Assembly: GCF_030272615.1 (NCBI RefSeq)
Contig: NC_081410.1
Span: 228,814,915-228,878,914, forward strand
Reading direction: 5' to 3'
Length of the DNA stretch: 64,000 nucleotides
Source of the DNA: Cryptomeria japonica
Lineage: Eukaryota > Streptophyta > Pinopsida > Cupressales > Cupressaceae
Below are positions 56,701-64,000 of the stretch, one piece after another (positions within the stretch are counted from its first letter, which is position 1; each line of letters opens with the position of its first letter). Both the position numbers and the translations under genes were made by a program. The notes beneath the pieces were generated by a model that saw only the letters and a list, made by a program, of their open reading frames with translations, did not search any database and was not told where the DNA came from.

Positions 56701-56710
56701 AACGGCGCCA
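56700..56710 (-). other. Primer-binding site complementary to tRNA-Asp
   Basis: TGGCGCCGTTG on the sense strand, two bases after the LTR end. It is complementary to the plant tRNA-Asp 3' end (CAACGGCGCCA). Confidence 0.88.
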
Positions 56711-56712
56711 AA

Positions 56713-56973
56713 TGTTTACCCTCTCGGGTGAATAGCTTAAAACATAAAGCACGTAATGCAGAATAACGCCATAGATATCAGACAAGTATAAGAGATGTTA
56801 TTCCATTCATAATAATTGTGTGTTACAAGTTACATTCCGAAGTATATAAAGATACCAAGGGGGTGCGAGCGCCAACCGTCGCACCACAACAACCACCCCT
56901 CAGTTGCCAACTAACCAAAACAATTACACATAATTAACTAGTCTTATGTTTGTGTACAATAATGCCGCTAACA
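56713..56973 (-). repeat. 5' LTR of the third gypsy element
   Basis: About 261 bp (276 if the alternative end at 56988 is used), starting TGTTAGCGGC on the minus strand. It contains the TATA box TTTATATAC near 56845 and ends GGGTAAACA. Confidence 0.8.
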
Positions 56974-57338
56974 AAACTGACTGCAACAAAACTCGATTTT
57001 TTAGGAGAAAAATCAATCAAAACCAGAGAACTTCACGAATCACAAATCCCACATGAACTTCGCGTATTACAGATGATTTTTGAGGAAAAAATCGTAAAAA
57101 CTAACAAACAATTTTTGAAGAAAAAATCCTGAAAACCTAGAAATCCCACGCAAGCTTTGCGGATGACAGATAATAATTTTTAAGAAAAAAAATTCGAAAC
57201 CCTGCGAACAACTTTTGAGGAAAAAAATGTGAAAACCAACCAAACAGGAAATTTGCTTATCACAAAGCATAGAAGGTTGACTCCTTCTCTCCAGAATGCT
57301 CTGCAACATGAGCCTTCTCTTTCTCCTGAGACCCTCCC
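56974..57338 (-). other. Old copia element: gag C-terminus and repeated non-coding tail
   Basis: On the minus strand 57338-57255 reads GSQEKEKAHVAEHSGEKEST then FYAL and a stop, in register with the zinc-knuckle end of gag on the other side of the nested copia element. Beyond it, roughly 90-bp degenerate units with TTTTTGAGGAAAAAAT recur three or four times to the gypsy insertion. Confidence 0.65.
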
Positions 57339-57904
57339 TGTTAAGTTTTGATCAGATTTTATAAGTTATCAACCTGACATATACTTCATCGTATATGCTG
57401 AGATGTTCGATCTTCTATCAATCTGAAGTTATTCACTGTGTGTGCTATATTGATGTTTGAATCGACAGAATATGATCGAGTACGGGCTGCTATTATCTCT
57501 GTATACTAAGTGTATGTCACGATCAATATATGTCACTGACTGCAGAATATCAAATTCCCATGATATATATATATATATACTTGGATGCTTGTATGTTATT
57601 CGTTGTATATTATCAACCTCCTCCAAGTTGAAGATAATTATTACGAACTGCTGTATATAAATTCCATCCACACGATTCCTTTATGTATTGCACACAAAGG
57701 CTATCAAGTAAAGTCGTGACTTGTTCTTAACCCGATTCATAATGAACCGATGTATAGATAAGTATAAACTGATTCCTAATCAAAGAGAATATAATAAGGA
57801 AACGATTTGTGTCAGCACGTTTTAATCATAGTTTAATAAAATAATTTAGCATTAATAAATAAATTTATACGACTAGAATTCTGATGGAAGCTATAACATT
57901 AACA
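57339..57904 (-). repeat. 3' LTR of the complete copia element
   Basis: 566 bp. By eye it differs from the other LTR at about 14 positions, almost all transitions, plus a shorter (AT)n run (57562-57580). Confidence 0.93.
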
Positions 57905-58027
57905 CTCCCTCTTAGCTAGGGAGGAATTCTACTCAAGATCTGAGTCACATAGTGATATTCACCATAGCTACTCCCAGAGGGTGAATAAGAACAAGTGCTA
58001 AGTCATGACATCCACCATACCTACTTG

Positions 58028-58384
58028 CAGAGGGTGGATACCTCAAATTTCTCTTCACAGAGAAGAATGCACAACAAGGGCTAGTACCTCAAACTTCTCT
58101 CATAGAAGAATGCAAAACAAGGGCTAATACCTCAAACTTCTCTCACAGAAAAGAATGCTCAACAAGGGCTGATACCTCAAACCTCTCTCGCAGAGAAGAA
58201 TGCTCAACAAGGGCTGATACCTCAAACCTCTCTCGCAGAGAAGAATGCGCAACAAGGGCTGATACCTCAAACTTCTCTTGCAAAGAAGAATGCTCAACAA
58301 GGGCTGATACCTCAAACTTCTCTCTCATAGAAGAATGCATGACAAGGGCTTGCACCTCAAACTTCTCTCACAAAGAAGAATGCA
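58028..58384 (-). repeat. 45-bp minisatellite between RNase H and 3' LTR
   Basis: Seven to eight copies of a 45-bp unit (AACAAGGGCTGATACCTCAA... CTCGCAGAGAAGAATGCTC) at starts 58073, 58116, 58161, 58206, 58251, 58296 and 58341. Most periods are exactly 45 bp (15 codons), which makes repetitive pseudo-ORFs on the minus strand. Confidence 0.95.
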
Positions 58385-58404
58385 TTATAATACATATCAA
58401 GTAA

Positions 58405-59469
58405 TTACTGATGCTGAGACTCCCTCTCAGCAAGAGCTTCATTTTCCACAATTCCAAGCTTGTCTCGAAAATGCACAAATTTCACTTTTGCAAGAGGCTT
58501 GGTGAAAATGTCGGCCGTCTGTTCCTCAGTACAAATGTATCTCAACTGAATTGCATTCCTTTGTACCATATCTCTGATATAGTGGTACTGGATCTCTACA
58601 TGCTTTGTTCTATCATGAAATACTGGATTGACTGAAAGCTTTACACAGCTTTGATTATCACAATGTATGATGGTAGGCTCCAATGATTGACCAAACAATC
58701 CTGCAAGGAGTTTACGAAGCCACATTGCTTCACGAGTTGCTACACATGCTGCAATGTATTCTGTTGCTGCAGTGCTCAGAGCTACTGAAGACTGCTTCCT
58801 ACTACACTAGGAAATCATAGCAGATCCCAAACTGAAGCAACAACTAGAGGTACTCTTCCGATCAGTAACACTCCCTGCCCAATCAGAATCAGAATATCCT
58901 TCAAGAATCAGGTCCATACTCGAAGAGTATTTCAAGCCATATCCAACTGTGCCACGCAAGTATCTCAAGATATGCTTGACTGCAACTAGATGTATTTGTC
59001 TAGGTTCACTCATGAACTGACTAAGTGCACTCACTGCATAACAAATATCTAGTCTAGTGTTAACTAGATACATCAGGGACCCAATCAATTGTTTGTACAT
59101 AGTAGGGTCCACAAGATCTAAACTAGCTGCAGCTTCCCTTAATTTTTTCAGGTTAGTTTCCATGGGTGTGGACATGGATTTACAATCTGTCATTCCAAAT
59201 CTCTTCAAAATGTCGATGGTGTATTTACCTTGACTTAGGATAATCCCATTGGGACTCTGCCACACCTCCAACCCTAGAAAGAAGTGCATAAGTCCTAAGT
59301 CCTTCATCTCAAATTCTGAAGTCAACTCCTTCTTACATCTATTAATGAGATGATCTTCTCCGGTAATAAATAGATCATCAACGTAAAGTACCAAGATCAA
59401 CATATCACCATTGAATACTTTGAAGTAAAGGTTTGGATCAGCATCATTTTTGCAGAAACCCAAACCCAC
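58405..59469 (-). pseudogene. Copia reverse transcriptase C-half and RNase H
   Basis: RT active site LILVLYVDDLFITG, MKDLGLMHFFLGLEVWQSPN, the connection region ESMSTP-like (CKSMSTPMETNLKKL), and RNase H (LEGYSDSDWAGSVTDRKSTS, STAATEYIAA, IIHCDNQSCVKLSVNP, TKHVEIQYHYIRDMV). TAG at 58807 replaces the Trp of the usual ISWCSRKQ block. It ends at 58405. Confidence 0.92.
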
Positions 59470-61354
59470 TAAGTATCTATCAATTCTTTCATACCAAGCT
59501 CAGGGAGCCTGTTTAAGACCATATAGGGCTTTCTTCAATTTACACACATGAGATTCTCTCATGAATCACGAACCCCTCAGGTTGCTCAATGTAGACTTCT
59601 TCTTCAATCATGCCATTGAGAAAAGCAGTCTTCACATCCATCCGATGCAACTTCCATCCTTTAGCTACTGCAATAGCAATGATGGTTCTAATGGAAGTAT
59701 AGCAAGCAATAGGGGCAAATGTTTCTTCATAGTCTATTCCTTCTTGTTGAGAGAAACCATGAGCCACAAATCTAGCTTTGTATTTTTCAATGTTGCCATC
59801 AGCTGCATGTTTTATCTTGAACAACCACTTGGAGGACACAACAGATTTCCCTTCTGGTCTAGGCACAATATCCCACACATTGTTCTTGAGAATGGATTGA
59901 TACTCTTCGTCCATAGCATCTTTCCAAACTTGTTGATTTGAGGCTTCTGCTACACTAGATGGTTCAGACTCAATAAGATTACACATTAATGCAACATAAC
60001 CAAAGAATCTTTGTGGTCTTTTGCTTTCCCTGAATGTACCTCTAGGAGCAGCAAATTGTTCTGCTTCCTGCATAGTGTTTCGTGCCCAAAGAGGTCTCTT
60101 TCGAGACACAATAATATCCCTAGGCCCATCAGTGGGATCCAAGGGTTCAATTGGATCATTACTTATATCAAGTACAATAGACTCCCTCTGAATCTCAAGA
60201 GTATGGTCAACATCCATGTCTTGAGGAGTTTCATCATCTATCTCCATGCATGAGCCCTTTGATTTTCTGAATGCAACATCTTCCTCAAATGTGACATCCT
60301 TGCTAACCTCTATTTGTTTTTGACCAAGAATGTAAACACGATAGGCTTTGGAGGTTTCACTGTAGCCTACAAATATTCCTCTCTTGCCAGAAGGCTCCAA
60401 CTTGGTTCTCTTGTCCTTGGGAACATGAACATACACAGGACAACCAAATATTCTTAGGTGACTGATATCAGGCTTGATACCTGAGAAGGCTTCTTCAGGA
60501 GTTATATTTTGTAATATCCGATGAGGACATCTATTTTGAATATACACTGCTGTTCTAGAGGCTTCTGCCCATAGAAAAATCTGAAGGTCTTGATCATGAA
60601 TCATAGCTTTTGCAGCTTCAACTATAGATATGTCCTTCCTTTCAGCAACCCCATTTTGTTAAGGGTTGTAAGGAACACAGAACTCCCTCTTGATCCTTGC
60701 CTGATTACAGAAATCACGAAAGCTACCCAAGGTGTATTCACCTCCATTGTCAGACCTTAGAATTTTAATTTTCTGTCCAATAATATTTTCTACAAGAGCT
60801 TTAAACTCTTTAAACCTACCTAGGACTTCATCAGACTCTTTAGACCTTAAGAAATAAATCCAAGTCTTCCTAGAGTAGTCATCTATAAAAGTTACATAAT
60901 ACAAACATCCACTTAGGGATGGAATTGACATTGGACCACATAAATCTAAATGTACAATATCTAGTATTTCTTTAGACCTACTTTCACTGCTATGGAAAGG
61001 ACTTTTAACATTTTTACCCATAGCACAACCTTTACAAGTACCATCATTTACATGAATGAGTTTAGGAATACCTTTTACCATCTTCTCCAAAGATGGAAGA
61101 GCCCTAAAGTGAAGATGTCCAAGTCTTTTGTGCCAGAGTTCGCTGGAACTTGCAAAATCATGAATAAGTGCTTGAACTAGGAGAGTGGAGAGTTTGTATA
61201 AACTCTCATGTCGATTTCCAATCACACGAGCAATCTTGATGCTGGAATTCTTAGGCCAAGCAAGAACTCTTCCTTCAAAAAATGCAATTTGATATCCCTT
61301 ATCCTCCAAGGCTGAAATTGATACTAGGTTCCTCTTGATTCCTGGAACGAACAA
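59470..61354 (-). pseudogene. Copia integrase and reverse transcriptase N-half
   Basis: Integrase zinc region (LWHKRLGHLHFRALPSLEKM, CKGCAMGKN), first Asp (LDIVHLDLCGPM, DDYSRKTWIYFL), second Asp (ILRSDNGGEYTLGSF), then TAA at 60659 in place of Gln in the P-QQNGVAERK block, with Glu retained. RT begins with DEEYQSILKNNVWDIVPRPE and KYKARFVAHGFSQQEGIDYE. A frameshift lies near 59545 and a TGA near 59500 replaces Arg in the [10 protein letters not shown] block. Confidence 0.92.
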
Positions 61355-61433
61355 TACATCACTTAGATGTAGAGAAACTCCCGATTCAAGTTTTAGAGAT
61401 GTAGCGCCAATTCCTCTTACGGCATATTGTGCA

Positions 61434-62441
61434 TCATCCCCAATGATGACTTGAAGATGACTCTTTTTCTACTAAATCAGAAAGGTACTCCCGATGACCG
61501 GTGATATGTCGAGAGGCTCCACTATCAATTAACCATGTATCACTGTCTGTAGGAACATTGCTTGATAATGCTGATATGAAAAGAAAACCATTGGAGTTAT
61601 CTTCAACCTCCTTCTGAGATGAGACTTCATTGATGTTTGCACCTTGATGGTTAGGTCGTGTTAAACAATCCTTTGCAAAGTGACCAAACTTGTCACACCT
61701 AAAACACTGGATGCGAGAGAGATCTTTCTTCCTCTTCCTAAAATCAGGTGCAGAATCTGATTTGAAATCTCTATTCTTTTTGAAGTTGCCCTTCTTCCAA
61801 TACTTTCGCTTCTTGGTTGATTGAGCGGCAAGAACATGTGTATCTTCATTTTGAGTACTCTTGGTGATTCCTCTAGCAGTCAATCTTGATTCTTCTTGAA
61901 TACAATCTGCTCGAAGTCGATCAAACTTAGGTAATTTTGACCTTCCACTTATACTTGAATAAATAGCTCCCATGAATGAGGCAAACCATTCAAGGCTAGC
62001 ATAACAAGGTCTTTATCTATCACTTGATCCCCAATTGCGCATAGTTGATCTCTTAATTCTGAGATTTTCATGAAATAGGTGATGACTGAATCTCCTTTTG
62101 CCATCTTCACTTGGTGGAGTTGTTGTCTCAGGGCAAGAGCCCTACTGACATTGTTAATCTCATATAAACCTTCCAAGGTCTTGAACATATCTCTTGCAGT
62201 TGTCATCTTGGAGATGAGAGGTACCAAGTGATCCCTTACGGAGTCGATAATACCTTCTTGCTTTGATGGCATTTTTCTTAAATTGCAATTTCTCCTCATG
62301 ATCTTCAGGTTCGGATAAATCTTTTTCTTCTATGAATTGAAGAAGATCATTCTCTTCAAATGCAATGAGCACTCTAAACTTCCATGAGGTGAAGTTGGAT
62401 GCGCCTTCAAGTCTATCTTCGACTTTAAGACCATTCACCAT
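61434..62441 (-). pseudogene. Copia gag and protease
   Basis: Gag starts MVNGLKVEDRLEGASNFTSW and shifts frame near 62290 (LVPLISKMTTARDMFKTLEG, SRALALRQQLHQVKMAKGDS) and again near 61965. A CCHC knuckle (CFRCDKFGHFAKDC) and the protease site TWLIDSGASRHITGHREY follow. A frameshift near 61445 separates the protease from the integrase frame. Confidence 0.9.
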
Positions 62442-62531
62442 TTTTGATACTTAGAGAAACTGCACGGCGGGGAGAGAGAGGAGAGAATAGTTAGAAGTTG
62501 TTTAGAATTTGATCACGATCTTCTTTCACCG

Positions 62532-62545
62532 TGGCTCTGATACCA
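62532..62545 (-). other. Primer-binding site of the complete copia element
   Basis: TGGTATCAGAGCCA directly adjoining the LTR end, a perfect match to the common initiator-Met tRNA complement. Confidence 0.93.
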
Positions 62546-62767
62546 TGTTAAGTTTTGATCAGATTTTATAAGTTATCAACCTAACATATACTTCACCATA
62601 TATGCTGAGATGTTCGATCTTCTATCAATCTGAAGTTATTCACTGTGCGTGTTGTATTGATGTTTGAATCGACAGAATATGATCGAGTACGGGCTGCTAT
62701 TATCTCTGTATACTAAGTGTATGTCACAATCAGTATATGTCACTGACTGCAGAATATCAAATTCCCA

Positions 62768-62803
<36 letters not shown>

Positions 62804-63127
62804 TTGGATGCTTGTATGTTATTCGTTGTATATTATCAACCTCCTCCAAGTTGAAGATAATTATTACGAACTGCTGTATATAAATTCCATCCACACGATT
62901 CCTTTATGTATTGCACACAAAGGCTATCAAGTAAAGTCGTGACTTGTTCTTAACCCGATTCATAATGAACCGATGTATAGATAAGTATAAACCGATTCCT
63001 AATCAAAGAGAATATAATAAGGAAACGATTTGTGTCAGCACGTTTTAATCATAGTTTAATAAAATAATTAAGCATTGATAAATAAATCTATACGACTAGA
63101 ATTCTGACGAAAGCTATAACATTAACA
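62546..63127 (-). repeat. 5' LTR of the complete copia element
   Basis: 582 bp, including a (AT)n microsatellite at 62771-62801 that is about 16 bp longer than in the partner LTR. Confidence 0.93.
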
Positions 63128-63901
63128 CTCCCAACCTAGATTGGCACGGATGCCAACAATTTCCTGCAATCTTTCTTCATATGGCCAAACTGGTGACAGT
63201 AGTTACACCATACACTTTTCTTCTTCGAAGACTGCATATATTGACCTTGCCCCTTCTGCTGGAAGGACTGACCTTTACCCTTGTTCAGTGGACGAACTAG
63301 CGTTGCTTCCAAACTGTTGTTTCCATCGATCCTGCTATAGAAGCTTGTTGCAGAGATCAGGAAACTTCAGATCAACACTAGTAGATGAGATACTGAGAGT
63401 ATCAATGAAATGCTCGTAGGATCTGGGAAGGCTTTTCAGCGTGATCACTACCATATCCTCTTCCACCATGGTTCGGCCTATAGCTTCCAACTGGTCACGG
63501 ATCTCCTTGATCTTTGTGAGATGTGCCTGGATAGATGACTTCTCATCCATCATGATAGAAAACAACATATTCTTCAGAAAGAAAGCTCGGTTCTTGTCGG
63601 ACGTTTCATGAAGATCCTTCAAGAGATCCCATATCTCTCTTGTTGTTTTACCTGAAGGCACCTGTAGGAGTTGATCATCTGTGATGGAGAGTTTGATAAG
63701 CATGACAGCCTCTCGATTCTTCACATCATGTTTGTCTTGATCATCACCTGCTTTTGTAGGATGAGATTCCTTGCCCAAAACAAGTTGATCAAGGCAACGA
63801 TACTCAAAGATGGTAAGCATACGATGTTTCCAGGTGTTGTAGTTGCGCCCGTTGAACTTTTGAGTGTGTTCCAACATGATGTTGGTTAATGATGCCATCA
63901 C
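63128..63901 (-). pseudogene. Gag of the old copia element, N-terminal part
   Basis: Starts MMASLTNIMLEHTQKFNGRN with the copia gag fold (NYNTWKHRMLTIFEYRC, TTREIWDLLKDLHETS, SIQAHLTKIKEIRDQLEAIG, TLKSLPRSYEHFIDTLS). In a shifted frame at 63180-63230 lies a zinc knuckle (CNYCHQFGHMKKDC). The other copia element interrupts it at 63132, and its end is at 57338-57255. The upstream sequence to 64000 is leader. Confidence 0.88.
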
Positions 63902-64000
63902 AAAAATCGAGGTTGATCGAGGTCAACTGAGTGAAAGCAAGAAAGTTAGAAACAGAAGAATCTGATTCAAAAATCAGAATAGAAGCAGCTACACAAAAAA

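Larger units (their letters stand above)
48940..56973 (-). mobile_element. Third Ty3/gypsy retrotransposon (tRNA-Asp primed), nested in copia
   Basis: Order on minus strand: LTR 56713-56973, PBS, gag with several zinc knuckles, protease, RT-RNase H, integrase, extra sense ORF, partial LTR 48940-49069. Flanks AAACT at 48935-48939 and 56974-56978 give a 5-bp target duplication; an equally good AAACT lies 15 bp further right. Gag to RNase H sit in one frame broken by stops, with frameshifts in integrase. Confidence 0.83.
57339..63127 (-). mobile_element. Complete Ty1/copia retrotransposon with target duplication
   Basis: 5789 bp, LTRs 57339-57904 and 62546-63127 (TGTTAAG...CATTAACA on the plus strand), perfect 5-bp duplication CTCCC at 57334-57338 and 63128-63132, PBS 62532-62545 (TGGTATCAGAGCCA, initiator-Met) and polypurine tract AGAGGGAG next to the left LTR. 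Order gag, protease, integrase, RT, RNase H on the minus strand. It inserted into gag of the older copia element. All functional domains are recognisable, but at least three frameshifts and three nonsense codons are present. Confidence 0.95.
48255..64000 (-). mobile_element. Old copia element, continuing beyond the window, with two nested retrotransposons
   Basis: 3' LTR 48255-48618, internal pieces 48619-48939 and 56974-57338, and gag at 63128-63901, all minus strand. They become contiguous when the gypsy (48940-56973) and copia (57339-63127) insertions are removed. No protease, integrase or RT of this element is visible between gag and 3' LTR, where only about 0.6 kb of non-coding sequence remains. 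The 5' LTR should lie beyond 64000. Confidence 0.7.

Noticed and set aside
58124-58355. Minus-strand ORFs with perfect 15-residue repeats
   Set aside because: Produced by the 45-bp minisatellite in copia non-coding sequence; two overlapping frames give equally good repeats.
1-64000. CRISPR arrays, bacterial operons, rRNA or tRNA genes, endogenous pararetrovirus sequences
   Set aside because: None seen. Repeats found are LTRs, minisatellites and transposon termini; the tRNA-like matches are short primer-binding sites only. All reverse transcriptases fit copia, gypsy or LINE order.

Overview
This window looks like plant nuclear DNA from a large, repeat-rich seed-plant genome. A conifer or other gymnosperm is my guess. 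The evidence is one host gene with exons separated by introns up to 1.2 kb, and more than 50 kb of LTR retrotransposons nested in one another (Ty1/copia Sirevirus and Tork-like; Ty3/gypsy Tat-like and others), with hAT transposons and a LINE remnant. The species assignment is inference. Nothing bacterial, viral or organellar was seen.

1-5.0 kb, minus strand: three exons (about 5005-3843, 3700-2343, 1137-1023) of a host gene resembling the VPS13/chorein (repeating beta-groove, bridge-like lipid transfer) superfamily. The last exon is not visible as a long ORF; it was found from splice sites and matching codon phase. Both gene ends lie outside or were not found.

5.6-10.0 kb, plus strand: a decayed LINE reverse-transcriptase fragment, then a hAT transposon (about 7.0-10.03 kb) with six transposase exons. 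Its 5' end is replaced by an inverted duplication and a piece of retrotransposon leader.

10.0-30.2 kb: a minus-strand Ty3/gypsy element of Tat type (dual RNase H) with about 1.0 kb LTRs. Between integrase and 3' LTR it carries an ANTISENSE gene with a plant mobile domain (PMD). Its second RNase H is split by a Sirevirus-like copia element (16026-24303) with 1.5 kb LTRs and a stack of polypurine tracts.

30.2-33.9 kb: a truncated LTR and unassigned DNA.

33.9-42.2 kb: a second gypsy element (minus strand), bounded by the target duplication TTTTC. Its 3' half is replaced by a half hAT transposon, a 1036-bp LTR and a separate 383-bp LTR with primer-binding site.

42.3-48.25 kb, plus strand: an LTR-like segment with a degenerate AAGTCCGCCC motif array, followed by a roughly 3-kb decayed reading frame of unknown function with a coiled-coil tail, and a TATA box after it. 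This is the least explained part of the window.

48.25 kb to the right end: an old copia element (minus strand) of which only gag, leader-like DNA and the 3' LTR are visible. It is invaded by a gypsy element (48940-about 56973, candidate target duplication AAACT, tRNA-Asp primer site, extra sense ORF after integrase) and a complete copia element (57339-63127, target duplication CTCCC).

Almost every transposon ORF carries stops or frameshifts. Many stops sit where TGG, CGA or CAA is expected, consistent with deamination of methylated cytosine. Apart from the VPS13-like gene, I see no intact, probably functional protein-coding gene.
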